64,000 nucleotides of DNA from Eubacteriaceae bacterium (GTDB lineage: Bacteria; Bacillota; Clostridia; Peptostreptococcales; Anaerovoracaceae). Position 1 is the stretch's first letter. Each line of letters starts with the position of its first letter. This document shows positions 39,335 to 49,980 of the stretch, piece after piece. The notes below the pieces were generated by a model. It was not told where the DNA came from. It ran no database searches and saw only the letters and a list, made by a program, of their open reading frames with translations. Where the stretch lies: contig JAQYNQ010000064.1 of assembly GCA_028727785.1 (NCBI GenBank), forward strand, positions 1-64,000, written 5' to 3'. Both the position numbers and the translations under genes were made by a program.

Positions 39335-39899
39335 TAACTGATTCTCCTGTCACATTATTTTGCTTCTTTTTAAAATCTATCATTTTGCATATACCATCTA
39401 TCAGGTCAGGTATAAAACTCATCCAAAATACAAGCAGAATCACCAGTTTTATCCACGGCGATACTCTTCCAAGCACAGCTCCGATGAAGGGCTGTACCTG
39501 GTAAAACAGAAGTACGTTGGCTATTCCAAATAATGGTATCAGGTACCATTTATGCGCAATTAGCCATTTCCCGCTCAGCACTCTGATAACAAGCGCTGCT
39601 GTTGCCTGTACAACTACCCCTGCTACCACGCCTACTCCAAATATTGCCGATATGTATTTTGGTGTAGCAACATTGCAGATGATCATTGCCACAGCGCCAA
39701 TCCCAAATGCTGCTGAATACGGTCCCCTGCAGATGCTTCTTCTGTCGATTCTTTTCTCAATCAGGTAGTACACACACATATTGATGCACCATCCTAATAC
39801 ACTGTATATGGAGAAAAGCATCAAAACCTCATCAATCCGATATCCCATTATCCTCTTTCCCCTTTTCATTTTTGCAAAACCCGCTGCTTTATGATACAA
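39321..39899 (-). CDS. CmpB-like putative ABC-transporter permease family membrane protein
   Basis: YSVLGWCINMCVYYLIEKRIDRRSICRGPYSAAFGIGAV and several TM segments. Confidence 0.65.
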   Translation of the reverse strand: MYHKAAGFAKMKRGKRIMGYRIDEVLMLFSIYSVLGWCINMCVYYLIEKRIDRRSICRGPYSAAFGIGAVAMIICNVATPKYISAIFGVGVVAGVVVQATAALVIRVLSGKWLIAHKWYLIPLFGIANVLLFYQVQPFIGAVLGRVSPWIKLVILLVFWMSFIPDLIDGICKMIDFKKKQNNVTGESVNVKV

Positions 39900-39972
39900 T
39901 GCAGTTGTGCTTATTATCTTTTAAGTATATCACAAAGCAGCTCACTTTGTTGTTTTTATTAGGAGAAATTAT

Positions 39973-41016
39973 ATGAAGAAATTTACAATATCGACATCCA
40001 AGCCATATGATGTAATCATTGACAGAGACATTCTCAGCGATACCGGAAAGTTCATAGGAGAAAGGTTTGAGAAGTGTAAGGCTTGTGTCATCACAGATAA
40101 TGTGGTTAACAGTTATTTTGTGGATCAGGTTGTACAATCGCTTAATGACAATGGATTTAAGACAACAAGAATTATTTTCCCAAACGGTGAACACTCTAAG
40201 TCTCTTAATACCTATGCCAAAATTCTGGAGGCACTGGCAGAGGATTTCTTCACAAGAACTGATATTATTGTGGCCGTAGGCGGCGGTATAGTGGGAGATA
40301 TTGCAGGTTTTGCTGCGGCAACTTACCTGAGAGGTATTTCGTACGTGCAGATCCCTACAACCTATCTATCTGCAATTGACTCATCTGTTGGAGGCAAGAC
40401 ATCTGTAAATCTTTTAGGTGGTAAAAACCTGGTAGGTGCATACTGGCAGCCTTCTCTTGTTCTATGTGACTATGGGACATTTGATTCATTAGCACCGGAA
40501 TATATTCTGGAGGGTAAAGCTGAAGCTGCAAAAAGTGCCATTGTCTCCGATGCTAATCTGATACCGTTTATCCAAAGTAACGATTTCCAGCATGTTGTTG
40601 AAAGATGTATATCAATTAAGAAATCTATTGTAGAAGCCGATGAGGGTGACCGTGGTCTGAGACAGCTGCTTAACTTCGGGCATACAATCGGTCATGGAAT
40701 TGAGAAACTGAGCGCCTTTACTGTTTCCCACGGACAGGCAGTAGCAAAAGGAATGGTGGTAGAAACAAAAGCGGCTTATGCCATGGGATTGACTCCTAAT
40801 GACATAAGCGCTGAAATTTCAACTATTCTTGAAGGTCTTGGTTTTGATCTTTCTGTTAGTCAAAGTAGCGATGACCTTTATCGATATGCCCTGACTGATA
40901 AGAAGATTTTCGGTGATAAAATCACTGTAGTAGTTCCTGAATCTATTGGAAAGTGCAAGCTGCACAAACTTCCTATGGAAAAACTCAGGGAATTTATAGA
41001 TCTGGGCATGAAGTAA
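39973..41016 (+). CDS. aroB: 3-dehydroquinate synthase
   Basis: PNGEHSK, VAVGGGIVGDIAGFAAATYLRGISYVQIPTTYLSAIDSSVGGKTSVNLLGGKNLVGAYWQP, LNFGHTIGHGIE. Confidence 0.96.
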   Translation: MKKFTISTSKPYDVIIDRDILSDTGKFIGERFEKCKACVITDNVVNSYFVDQVVQSLNDNGFKTTRIIFPNGEHSKSLNTYAKILEALAEDFFTRTDIIVAVGGGIVGDIAGFAAATYLRGISYVQIPTTYLSAIDSSVGGKTSVNLLGGKNLVGAYWQPSLVLCDYGTFDSLAPEYILEGKAEAAKSAIVSDANLIPFIQSNDFQHVVERCISIKKSIVEADEGDRGLRQLLNFGHTIGHGIEKLSAFTVSHGQAVAKGMVVETKAAYAMGLTPNDISAEISTILEGLGFDLSVSQSSDDLYRYALTDKKIFGDKITVVVPESIGKCKLHKLPMEKLREFIDLGMK

Positions 41017-41030
41017 CCTTAAATAGTTTA

Positions 41031-43019
41031 TTATTCTGTTGTGCTGATGATATCCTTATTGGATTTATCTATCTGACTGACTTTCATATTTTCTGCGTCT
41101 TCTGGGTCAACTTCTTCAAGTAATCCCAGGAGCGTAGGGTTCAGATATATTGTTTCCAGAACTTTTCCGTTCAAAGTAATTTTGCTGTACTCGGTAAAAT
41201 TCTTTCCCTTAATGTAGTACTTATCCCCTACTTTTGTAACACCCTCAATTACTATATCTTTGATTCCCATCTTCATTCCGCCGGACTGGAAAGGATTCTT
41301 TCCTCCGTAGATGTAGTTATTTCCATACAGAATGTCGTAACTTAACATTTTCAGACCGGTAAGGTATCCCTTTTCATTTCTGTCTGTGTTCTGATGGTAC
41401 TTGAAAACGGTTCCCTCGTGAATTCCAAGTCTGTCGAAGACCTCTGCAGTAAGCTGATATGCTGTCAGGTTTTTATCCTTCTTTTCCATATCAAAATTAC
41501 TCCAGATTACATACTGCGTAGTATATAGATTCTTTGCATCATATGTCTCTTCTGACACATCCAGTGCAGGAATATGATCTCCATATAGAACAAGAACAAC
41601 ATCTTCATCAAATTTTTCCAGTTTGGATGTCAGTTCCTTCAGGAACTCGTCCATTTCATGAATCTGATTTACGTAATATTCATATTTCCATTTTATCTCC
41701 TCTGATGGAGCATATGTCACCTGGATCTCAGGACTTGTAATAATCTGCTCTGTCGGATATTTACCATGACCCTGAACAGAGATAGTATAGGTATAATCTC
41801 TCTCATCAGTGATTTTCATGCTGTCAAGAATCTGATCAACAAGAACTGAATCCTTAGCCCAGTTCTTTGGTGTCTTTGCAACATCATTCATATATTCCAC
41901 AGAAGTAAAGCTGTCATATCCTATGTTGTCAAATACCTGGTTTCTGTTATAGAAGAGTGCTCTGTGATTATGTATCGCATGAGTTGCGAAGCCCATATAC
42001 TTCAGGTCCTGTGCAGCACTTTCTGCCGCCTGCTCTTTCAGAACGGATTTAAAAGGATATTCTCCCGGACCGAAAAACTTTACACTTATTCCTGTCATCA
42101 CTTCGAATTCTGTATTTGCAGTTCCTGCACCACATGCCGGAACTTTCAGGTCTCCTGAAGAATAATTCTTCACCAGGCTCTGGAAGAACGGAACCGGATT
42201 CTCAGACAGTTCAATATGGTTAAACAGATTAGGATCCACAAAGGACTCCAGCTGAAGGAATATAATGTTTGGATAATTCTCATCAACATCTTTCTTTACA
42301 GGAGTCATTGTCCCGTCCTCATTTAATTCACTTTTGTCAAACAGGTTCTTTACAGCTTCCTCACTATAATTTCGAGGCTTGTTAATTCCCGTATTCAGCC
42401 ATGTGTTAATAAAGCAGTATGGCACACCATAATCTGAATAAGCATATCCCAGATTACCAAAGAAGGTACTCAATACTCCAACCTTTATCAATCCTGCCGT
42501 TGCTCCAAATGTTAAGGCAACTACAAGAATTGCAACGGTAATATTTCTTTTGTGGTTAACCTTTCCTTTTTTCTTTGGACCCTTTATCCACAGTATTACA
42601 AATGCCAGCGTCAGAATAATAACTCCTGCAAAGACACCGACAATCTGTATCTTTGTAAAGTAATTTGTCAGTAAGCTCATTCCGTCAGTCAGGTTGCTCA
42701 GGTCTTTCATGGTAAATGGAGTGATTCTCTGCGTAAGAATTACTCCATTAGCTATACCTATTGCCAGCCACACAAATGTAATTGCTGTTACGAAAAAAAC
42801 TCGTCTGCTGAATACTGTTGCAATAACAAGTGTAGCAAATATCAGTAATGTGTTATACAGAAAAACAACCGGACTGTCAATCATGAACTCTATAACCGTA
42901 AATCCTTTTCTCGCAAGTGTCTCAATAATCAGGTTCAGTAAAAAAGCCCATCCAAGACAAAATACAAAACTATTTTTTAAATATTTTTCATAACCATCTC
43001 TAATTCTATTCATTTTCAC
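41031..43019 (-). CDS. LTA synthase-family sulfatase (glycerol-phosphate transferase)
   Basis: N-terminal TMs; NIIFLQLESFVDPN, CGAGTANTEFEVMTG, VLYGDHIPAL. Confidence 0.88.
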   Translation of the reverse strand: MKMNRIRDGYEKYLKNSFVFCLGWAFLLNLIIETLARKGFTVIEFMIDSPVVFLYNTLLIFATLVIATVFSRRVFFVTAITFVWLAIGIANGVILTQRITPFTMKDLSNLTDGMSLLTNYFTKIQIVGVFAGVIILTLAFVILWIKGPKKKGKVNHKRNITVAILVVALTFGATAGLIKVGVLSTFFGNLGYAYSDYGVPYCFINTWLNTGINKPRNYSEEAVKNLFDKSELNEDGTMTPVKKDVDENYPNIIFLQLESFVDPNLFNHIELSENPVPFFQSLVKNYSSGDLKVPACGAGTANTEFEVMTGISVKFFGPGEYPFKSVLKEQAAESAAQDLKYMGFATHAIHNHRALFYNRNQVFDNIGYDSFTSVEYMNDVAKTPKNWAKDSVLVDQILDSMKITDERDYTYTISVQGHGKYPTEQIITSPEIQVTYAPSEEIKWKYEYYVNQIHEMDEFLKELTSKLEKFDEDVVLVLYGDHIPALDVSEETYDAKNLYTTQYVIWSNFDMEKKDKNLTAYQLTAEVFDRLGIHEGTVFKYHQNTDRNEKGYLTGLKMLSYDILYGNNYIYGGKNPFQSGGMKMGIKDIVIEGVTKVGDKYYIKGKNFTEYSKITLNGKVLETIYLNPTLLGLLEEVDPEDAENMKVSQIDKSNKDIISTTE

Positions 43020-43041
43020 TTTTTCCCTTATTGTTCTTATC

Positions 43042-43899
43042 TCATTTATCCCTTTTGCTAAAATAGTTTGCTATTGACGCAAACTCCTGCAGACTTAATG
43101 TTTCTGCTCTTCTCTTTTCATCTATTCCGGAGTAGTCCAGACACTCTTTAACTTCTTCCTTTGTCACATCTCCAAGTCCCATAAGTGAATTGGAAAGAGT
43201 TTTTCTTCTCTGTCCGAAACCTGCCTTTATACACCGGAAAAACATCTTTTCATCAATAAGATCTACCGGTTTCTCCTCTCTTAAGTCAAGTCTCAGAACT
43301 GCAGAATCAACTTTTGGTGCAGGAAAGAAAACCTCCTTCGGCACAGTTGCCACATTTTTCACAATGCAGTAGTACTGCACAGCTACGGAAAGTGCTCCGT
43401 ATGCCTTGGTGCCGGGTCCTGATTTAATCCTGTCAGCAACTTCTTTCTGCATCATTATTGTTATGCTGTCAGCACGAACGCCTCCCTCCAGTAAAGCCAT
43501 AATAATGGGAGTAGTAATATAGTAAGGCAGATTTCCTATTATCTTTGCCCTTCTGCATCCGGACTTATCAATTACTTCATTTAGATCTGTCTTTAACACG
43601 TCCTGATTGATTATTTCTATATTATCGTACTCACCTAAAGTTTCCTGAAGAATGGGAATCAGATTCTTGTCTATTTCCACAGCGACAACTTTTTTTGCCC
43701 TCTGACACGCCTCTGCTGTCAGTACCCCTATTCCCGGGCCTATTTCAATTACAAGATCATCCTCTGTAATTTCAGTTTCATCAATAATTTTATCGATGAT
43801 ATTCTTGTCCGTTAAAAAGTTCTGTCCCAGGCTCTTGGATAATTTGAATCCATATTTTTCTTTTATGTCTCTAATTGTTGATGGTGCGTATAATTTCAT
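43042..43899 (-). CDS. rsmA: 16S rRNA (A1518/A1519-N6) dimethyltransferase
   Basis: SLGQNFLTDKNIIDKI, VIEIGPGIGVLT, IGNLPYYITTPI. Confidence 0.95.
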   Translation of the reverse strand: MKLYAPSTIRDIKEKYGFKLSKSLGQNFLTDKNIIDKIIDETEITEDDLVIEIGPGIGVLTAEACQRAKKVVAVEIDKNLIPILQETLGEYDNIEIINQDVLKTDLNEVIDKSGCRRAKIIGNLPYYITTPIIMALLEGGVRADSITIMMQKEVADRIKSGPGTKAYGALSVAVQYYCIVKNVATVPKEVFFPAPKVDSAVLRLDLREEKPVDLIDEKMFFRCIKAGFGQRRKTLSNSLMGLGDVTKEEVKECLDYSGIDEKRRAETLSLQEFASIANYFSKRDK

Positions 43900-44441
43900 T
43901 AAAGCTCCTTAACCTTATCATAGAATTCCTCTTTAGTAATATCAAAGCTATTCAGCTTTTTCAGGAAAGTCTTACCGTTCCCGTATCCTATTGCAAGAAG
44001 ATTTCCCAATTTTTCTCTTCTTTCCTTAGAATCTGCTTCCCCGATAAGTCCTGCCCGAAACAGGTCTTCCTCTGTAAAAACGGCTTCTTTATCTTTTGAA
44101 GTACAGTGTGCCTTGCTTAAGGCATCAATAATATCTTCCGGTCTGGCATTCTCGACCCCAATGTTACCCTTCTTTAAGGCTTTTCCTTTAGGTAAAAAAG
44201 CCTGCTTTGCTTCAGGAAATCTGGCCATTACCTTCTTTCTGATTTTTTCTCCGGCATAATCCGGATCAGTAAACACAATAATCCCCTGGGACTTGTACGC
44301 TTTTTCTATAGCAGGCCAAATATGCTCCGGCATGCCAAATCCATGAGTTTCAATTGTTACTGCCTCTACTGCTCTGTTAATTGCTGCAGTGTCATCTCTT
44401 CCTTCAACAACAATTACTTCTTTTATTTTATTTTTTGTCAT
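43899..44441 (-). CDS. rnmV: Ribonuclease M5 (TOPRIM)
   Basis: VVEGRDDTAAINRAV, IVFTDPDYAGEKIR; start taken at MTKNKIKEV because the longer ORF overlaps the ftsB-like gene. Confidence 0.88.
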   Translation of the reverse strand: MTKNKIKEVIVVEGRDDTAAINRAVEAVTIETHGFGMPEHIWPAIEKAYKSQGIIVFTDPDYAGEKIRKKVMARFPEAKQAFLPKGKALKKGNIGVENARPEDIIDALSKAHCTSKDKEAVFTEEDLFRAGLIGEADSKERREKLGNLLAIGYGNGKTFLKKLNSFDITKEEFYDKVKEL

Positions 44442-44442
44442 A

Positions 44443-44766
44443 TTAATTTTTTGAATCCTTCCCTGCTTTATCATCGGTTTCAGCCTGGTCCTCATCCTCC
44501 AGGATATACAGAATTTCACCGGGCTTAACCAGCCTCAGCTGAATCCGCGCCTGTTCTTCTATATATTCAAAATCATTGACATTTTTCAGTTCTTCCTGAA
44601 GTGATGCTTTCTCAGCCAGCAGGGCTTTATTAATAGATTTCAGTTCCTTCTGCTCTGCCCTCAGGCTGAAAATGTTCTTTAATGACACAGCAACTACAAC
44701 CATAGCGATTATAATGAATATTGTCAAAGTAATGCGAGGCAGATTATATTTTCTTCTCTTTTTCAT
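44443..44766 (-). CDS. Septum formation initiator, FtsB/DivIC-like
   Basis: Single TM, coiled coil, EYIEEQARIQLRLVKPGEILY. Confidence 0.8.
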   Translation of the reverse strand: MKKRRKYNLPRITLTIFIIIAMVVVAVSLKNIFSLRAEQKELKSINKALLAEKASLQEELKNVNDFEYIEEQARIQLRLVKPGEILYILEDEDQAETDDKAGKDSKN

Positions 44767-45091
44767 ACCTTTTATCCTTTTTCTCTCTTTTATTTAAGCT
44801 TACAGATTTGTATATTATATCACATAATAGCTTTTTCCACAAGCCGATACCTAGGGCAAAGGCAATCAGGCCGTACCATGTCACCTTTCCATAACATGCA
44901 GAATAAATAAATTCAGAAAAAATAAATGATGCACAAATCCACGATCCAATGTAGAAAAAGACTTCCAGCCTTCCTTTTATATTCAGCTGCTTTACAATTT
45001 GCGCCCGGGTATTCAGAACAAACATTACTGACATTCCACACATAAGCATTATTCCGACCTCTCTCAGCTCGCGGATGATCAGCTCTGTCAT
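44744..45091 (-). CDS. yabQ: Spore cortex biosynthesis protein YabQ-like
   Basis: Multi-TM 115 aa protein between yabP-like and ftsB-like genes. Confidence 0.75.
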   Translation of the reverse strand: MTELIIRELREVGIMLMCGMSVMFVLNTRAQIVKQLNIKGRLEVFFYIGSWICASFIFSEFIYSACYGKVTWYGLIAFALGIGLWKKLLCDIIYKSVSLNKREKKDKRYEKEKKI

Positions 45092-45342
45092 CTCTTCAGT
45101 CTTTCTCTGAGTGATTTTTTGACTTTTTTCTTTTCAAAGGATACGGAAATTATCAGCCCTGTTATCTCCATTCTCCCATCGTCTATTTCCAATGCGTCAA
45201 CATGCATTTCCTCACCATATATAATTAAAGCCTGATTTTCCAAGGTTACAAAGACTCCGGACTCATCAAAACCTTCTACGGATTTTATTCCTGTTATTTC
45301 AATTTTCCTCTGATTAATAATATGTATTTCGTTATTTTCCAT
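45088..45342 (-). CDS. yabP: Sporulation protein YabP-like
   Basis: 84 aa; EITGIKSVEGFDESGVFVTLENQALIIYGEEMHVDALEIDDGRMEITGLI. Confidence 0.82.
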   Translation of the reverse strand: MENNEIHIINQRKIEITGIKSVEGFDESGVFVTLENQALIIYGEEMHVDALEIDDGRMEITGLIISVSFEKKKVKKSLRERLKR

Positions 45343-45361
45343 AAAAAAACCTCCCTATGCA

Positions 45362-46888
45362 TTATATGCACAGAGAGATTTTTTTATTGTATTCTTTTAT
45401 ATAATCCTTAACATATTCTACATCCGATTTACAGTCAATATATTCCCTTCCGTATTTCTGTCTTGTCTCATTTCCCTTTCCTGTTATCAGAAGTAATGTT
45501 TTGCCTGCTGCTTCATCTACAGCCTTTTTTATTGCTTCTCCTCTGTCTTCTATTAAAACATATGGACATCCGGTTTCTTCTACATTCTTTGCAATTTCAT
45601 TTGAAATTGCATTTACGTCTTCAGTTCCCGGATCCTCTGCTGTAATAATAATCTTATCCGCATATGCACCTGCAACAAGTGCCAAGTCTTTTCTTCTAAG
45701 CTGTGCTTTATTACCCGGACATCCAAATATGGAAACAATACTGTAATCAGGATATTCTTTCTTCATTGATGAACAAAGCTTTTCAAAACTCAGTTTATTA
45801 TGAGCATAATCTACAACAGCTATTAAGCTATTGTCTTTGCTTGCGTACAGTTCCATACGTCCACTTGATTTTGCACGATACAGGCCGCTGTGTATGTGTC
45901 GCTTTGGTATCCCCAGTTTAACTGATGCTCCTATAACGCCAAGGGCATTTTCCACATTAAAGAATCCCGGCATAGAGAGTCTGAATTCCTCATCAAAGTT
46001 TTCTGTTCTCACTCTAAAAACTGTTTCCAGACCTTCTTTTCTGATATCATAGCCATATATATCTGCTTCCGGATTCTGAGTACTGAATGTAGTTACTGTT
46101 TCACATATTCCTGCGGATTTCAGTATTCGGTCTGAATAATCAGCATCCAGGTTAACAATCGCATGCTTTGTTTTCTCGAACATTGATAGTTTTGATGCAA
46201 AATAATCCTCGAAATCAGGGTGTTCTATTGGACTGATATGATCTTCTGAAATGTTGAGGAAGATACCTATTTCAAACTCAATATTGTCCACTCTATTGTA
46301 TTTTAATGCCTGTGACGAAACCTCCATCTGAAGGAATGAAATATCACTTTCTACAGCGTTTTTAAAGTGCTGATGCAGTTCAATGGCTTCAGGTGTTGTT
46401 ATATGAGACTCTTTTCTTTCAATTCCGTCATATACATCGATGGATGAGACAACTGCGCTTTCTCTTCCATCGATTGCGTCCATATAGTCATCTATGACTG
46501 CCTTCATATAATATGCTGACGTGGATTTTCCCTTTGTTCCGCCAATTCCAATCAGATTCAGCTTTTGCCATGCATAGTCACTATACAGTTCTGCCAGGTC
46601 CGGCATCGCCTTTCTGATGTCACTGACGATAATGTGAGGATAGTCTTCCATTCCTTCATAAACCTGTTCACTTACATATGCAATTGCACCTTTGTCAATG
46701 GCTTCCTGCAGGTAAGCTGCTTTGAAAGCAGCTCCCTTGCATACAAATAATGTATTTTCTGTTACACTTTTTGAATCAAAGGTCAGATTATCTACAATTA
46801 AGTCCTTCGATGCTGCCAGTAATGAGTGCTTTAGCAGGTTTTTATTGTGAAGCAGTCTGACATAATCGGATAGTTTATACTGTTTCAT
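45362..46888 (-). CDS. Mur ligase, MurE-like
   Basis: IGIGGTKGKSTSAYYM, ITTPEAIELHQ, NISEDHISPIEHPDFEDYF, VDYAHNKLSFEKL, TAEDPGTEDV. Confidence 0.82.
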   Translation of the reverse strand: MKQYKLSDYVRLLHNKNLLKHSLLAASKDLIVDNLTFDSKSVTENTLFVCKGAAFKAAYLQEAIDKGAIAYVSEQVYEGMEDYPHIIVSDIRKAMPDLAELYSDYAWQKLNLIGIGGTKGKSTSAYYMKAVIDDYMDAIDGRESAVVSSIDVYDGIERKESHITTPEAIELHQHFKNAVESDISFLQMEVSSQALKYNRVDNIEFEIGIFLNISEDHISPIEHPDFEDYFASKLSMFEKTKHAIVNLDADYSDRILKSAGICETVTTFSTQNPEADIYGYDIRKEGLETVFRVRTENFDEEFRLSMPGFFNVENALGVIGASVKLGIPKRHIHSGLYRAKSSGRMELYASKDNSLIAVVDYAHNKLSFEKLCSSMKKEYPDYSIVSIFGCPGNKAQLRRKDLALVAGAYADKIIITAEDPGTEDVNAISNEIAKNVEETGCPYVLIEDRGEAIKKAVDEAAGKTLLLITGKGNETRQKYGREYIDCKSDVEYVKDYIKEYNKKISLCI

Positions 46889-46906
46889 ATTTCATAATTA
46901 CCTTTC

Positions 46907-48481
46907 TTAAATATAATCGAACGGATCGACTACAGATCCATTTAAGATTACTTCAAAGTGAAGATGTGGACCGGTGGATCTTCCCGTGTTGCCTGACAAC
47001 GCAATAGCCTGTCCCTTGTAAACTCGTTCACCGACACTGACAAGTGCATCATTACAGTGTGCATATAAAGTCTTTAATCCATTTTCATGGTCTATTTCAA
47101 TGCAGATTCCATATGCACCATTCCATCCTGCCATAATTACTCTTCCGCCATCGGCTGCTCTTACAGTTGTACCCTGAGGTCCTGCCAGGTCGACACCTTC
47201 GTGAAGTCTTCCCCATCTGTATCCAAAATAACTTGTAACTGTGAATCCAGGAACCGGATTGATCATTGTTCCTGTAGCTGCAGTCTTAGGTGGTTCTTTA
47301 GTTCCCTTTTCAATTATTTTGGTCACCGGTTTAGTAATTATCTTTGAAGACAGTTCTGTTTCAGAAACCTTGTCACCATTAACTCTGATTACTCTAGCAG
47401 TTACTACCTTCTTTCCGTTTTTACCCTCCTGAATAACCTTAGAATTACCCTTATACATGGAGTCATTCTTAATAACTTTTGTTTTATATTCTATTTTTTT
47501 AGCGTATTTTTCCTGAGATATTGTTCTTACTGAAACAAGGGCTGTTGCCTTTGTAATTATCAGTTCATCACCCTTATGAATCATGCTCAGATCCTGATGG
47601 GCATTATTTGCTTCAAGTTCTTCCAGTGAAATATTGTATTTTTCACATATTCCGTAAAGGGTATCACCGTCTTCAACCACATATTTTATTTCCTTGGAGC
47701 CGCCTGTCAGGATTCTGCGTTTTGCCTCTGTATAGCTGGAAATATTTTTCAATCTGACAGTGGTCTTTCTTATCTCAACGTCTTCATCAAAACCTTTTTC
47801 CTTGTATACAACATTGTCTTTTTCTTCTGTAAATTCATCAATCAGTGCATTGAGAACCTTTTCCACAGTTGCCTGGTCTTTACAGGTTACTACTGCCATT
47901 CCGTCAACATAAAGGGTGTATCCTTCTGCTTTTGTATCTGACATATAAGTAAAACGATCTAGTACAGTGTCAATATCGTCTAACTCTTTATCCAGTATAA
48001 ATATTGGTTTGAATTCAATATCACTGTTTTCGCTTATATTTATCTTATATCCATGCTCTCTGGACAGCTGTTCACTTACAAGATTCAGGATCTTGGTAAC
48101 ATCATTCTGATCCTTTACATACCCAAGACTTCTACCATTATAGAAGTATTCGAATCCGGTAGCATATGACATTATTGCAACGAATGCCACAGTTGAAAGT
48201 AATATCAGCGTAAAGTGTCCGAGTATTTTCTTACCGTGTCCTTCAGCTGCCTCTCTGATATCATTCAGCCATTTGGCTACATGATATCTGATAATCATCC
48301 ATCTTCTATCCAGTCTTGCCTGAATATTATCGTGAAGAAATATTACTGCTGCCGCTGCATTAAAAAAAGTAGCTATTGCATGTCTGATTCTAATGTCAAA
48401 TTCTTCCTGTTTCTCGTCATGCAGTGTTATTAAACCGGCAGCATAGTCTTCTATTTTCTTAATTTTGCTTTTTTTACCCAT
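46907..48481 (-). CDS. LysM + M23 peptidase domain membrane protein
   Basis: LysM EDGDTLYGICEKYNISLEELEANN; M23 GYRWGRLHEGVDLAGPQGTTVRAADGGRV...GRSTGPHLHFEV. Start taken at MGKKSKIKK. Confidence 0.9.
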   Translation of the reverse strand: MGKKSKIKKIEDYAAGLITLHDEKQEEFDIRIRHAIATFFNAAAAVIFLHDNIQARLDRRWMIIRYHVAKWLNDIREAAEGHGKKILGHFTLILLSTVAFVAIMSYATGFEYFYNGRSLGYVKDQNDVTKILNLVSEQLSREHGYKINISENSDIEFKPIFILDKELDDIDTVLDRFTYMSDTKAEGYTLYVDGMAVVTCKDQATVEKVLNALIDEFTEEKDNVVYKEKGFDEDVEIRKTTVRLKNISSYTEAKRRILTGGSKEIKYVVEDGDTLYGICEKYNISLEELEANNAHQDLSMIHKGDELIITKATALVSVRTISQEKYAKKIEYKTKVIKNDSMYKGNSKVIQEGKNGKKVVTARVIRVNGDKVSETELSSKIITKPVTKIIEKGTKEPPKTAATGTMINPVPGFTVTSYFGYRWGRLHEGVDLAGPQGTTVRAADGGRVIMAGWNGAYGICIEIDHENGLKTLYAHCNDALVSVGERVYKGQAIALSGNTGRSTGPHLHFEVILNGSVVDPFDYI

Positions 48482-49728
48482 AGTTCCGCCTCTTCCGTAC
48501 GAAGCTTTATACAGGAACATCTTTCACCTAAATCTGTCATCCCTGTATCATTACATTTTTCGCACTTATACCTGATGTCGGTGTAGTCCATCTCATAGTT
48601 GTTCTCTGTTAAAAGAACTGCCCTCTCTTCTGCAAGCCCGTCCATAATAGCTTTGATTCTCTTTGCCTCAGCCTCAGCATTACCCTTGATCAATGCTTTT
48701 GACAGTTCATAACTTGACTCTGCCATGTAAGCATCAATTTCTTTTACTCTAGGAAGTGCAGAATATACTTCCTTCTTCCTCTCCTCTGCTTCAGTTTCAG
48801 CTTTCTTTTTCAAGTAATCATAATACTGGTTTAACTCGCTCTGAGTGACTGTTATTTTTTTATTTGCGTCTTCGCCTCTCTTTTCAGCGTCTATTTTCCA
48901 GTTTTCTAAAACCTTGTTTACATAGTTAAAATTCGGACTGGATATTCCTGCTGTTTTTGTGCATGCTTCCAGGACTCTGTCCATGGAATATCCCATGTCA
49001 TCAAACCAGGCATCCATCATTTCCTTTTCAGTTTCGGTAGCATTTCTTGTAAATCCAAGTGCCTTCAAAACTCTTCTATACCGGTAATATTTCTCATCAA
49101 GTTCCTGTAAATGATCATTGACCTGTTCTACTGTATTTAATCCGGCTTTTACCCATTCGGAAATTACTTTGCCTATATATTTAAAACTTGTCTTATCCTT
49201 ATCCTTGCAGTACTGAACTGCGTAAAGTATGATTTCCTTAGAAGCACCGAAATCCTGAAGCCAGGAAAGAGCCTGAGTTACTTCTGTCGAACTCATTGTC
49301 CTTCCTAATATTCTTTCCATTTCTGCACACATTTCCTTAACAGATGTATTGCCTAAAGTATTACTGAAATCAATAGGATCAGGTTCATGCTTTGCTGCCG
49401 TCATGCTTTTACCGTAAAGAAGTTCTTTTAAATTGATAAACTCTACGTAGTAGCCCATATCTTCATGTAGTTCATCATATCTTCTTTTTATTGCACCCAT
49501 TTTTTCCCAGTATGACCATGCATCCTGTACATCTTTTTCTGACAGCCCCAGTTGTTTGGCCATTGTAAGGTTGTCCATGGGCAGTCCGTGTTCTGCATAC
49601 ATGCAGCCATAGATGAATACCTTAACATAATCACCTCTGGCTGCAGGCATATATTCATTAATAAAAATATTTTCTATTTTTGAATCTAATAAATAAAAAT
49701 CCTTGCTTTTTTCTTTTACAAAATTCAT
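48451..49728 (-). CDS. DnaD-domain replication initiation protein
   Basis: Winged-helix N-terminus and DnaD-like repeats; upstream of dnaB; Cys-rich C-terminus CEKCNDTGMTDLGERCSC. Confidence 0.82.
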   Translation of the reverse strand: MNFVKEKSKDFYLLDSKIENIFINEYMPAARGDYVKVFIYGCMYAEHGLPMDNLTMAKQLGLSEKDVQDAWSYWEKMGAIKRRYDELHEDMGYYVEFINLKELLYGKSMTAAKHEPDPIDFSNTLGNTSVKEMCAEMERILGRTMSSTEVTQALSWLQDFGASKEIILYAVQYCKDKDKTSFKYIGKVISEWVKAGLNTVEQVNDHLQELDEKYYRYRRVLKALGFTRNATETEKEMMDAWFDDMGYSMDRVLEACTKTAGISSPNFNYVNKVLENWKIDAEKRGEDANKKITVTQSELNQYYDYLKKKAETEAEERKKEVYSALPRVKEIDAYMAESSYELSKALIKGNAEAEAKRIKAIMDGLAEERAVLLTENNYEMDYTDIRYKCEKCNDTGMTDLGERCSCIKLRTEEAELWVKKAKLRK

Positions 49729-49749
49729 AAAAATTCCTTTTGTTTAAGT

Positions 49750-49950
49750 TTATAGTGCTTTAACCTGCTCATTTAAATCTTTTAGCAGTGATTCAATATC
49801 TATTCCATGTCCTTCAGCTGCTTCTGTCAGCGACTCCTGTTCTGCACCCGGACATCCCAGACATGGCAGGCCGTGTCTGTCAAACACCTTTTCCAGTTCG
49901 TGATTGATATCCAGTATTTCGCATACTTTCATATCTCTGGTAATGTTCAT
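49750..49950 (-). CDS. DUF1858-type small protein
   Basis: MNITRDMKVCEILDINHELEKVFDRHGLPCLGCPGAEQESLTEAAEGHGID. Confidence 0.8.
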   Translation of the reverse strand: MNITRDMKVCEILDINHELEKVFDRHGLPCLGCPGAEQESLTEAAEGHGIDIESLLKDLNEQVKAL

Positions 49951-49980
49951 ACTTTTTCCTTTCTGCTAAACTGCTTTAGG

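Noticed and set aside
39889-40194. 101-aa - strand ORF
   Set aside because: Lies antisense to aroB and lacks recognisable motifs.
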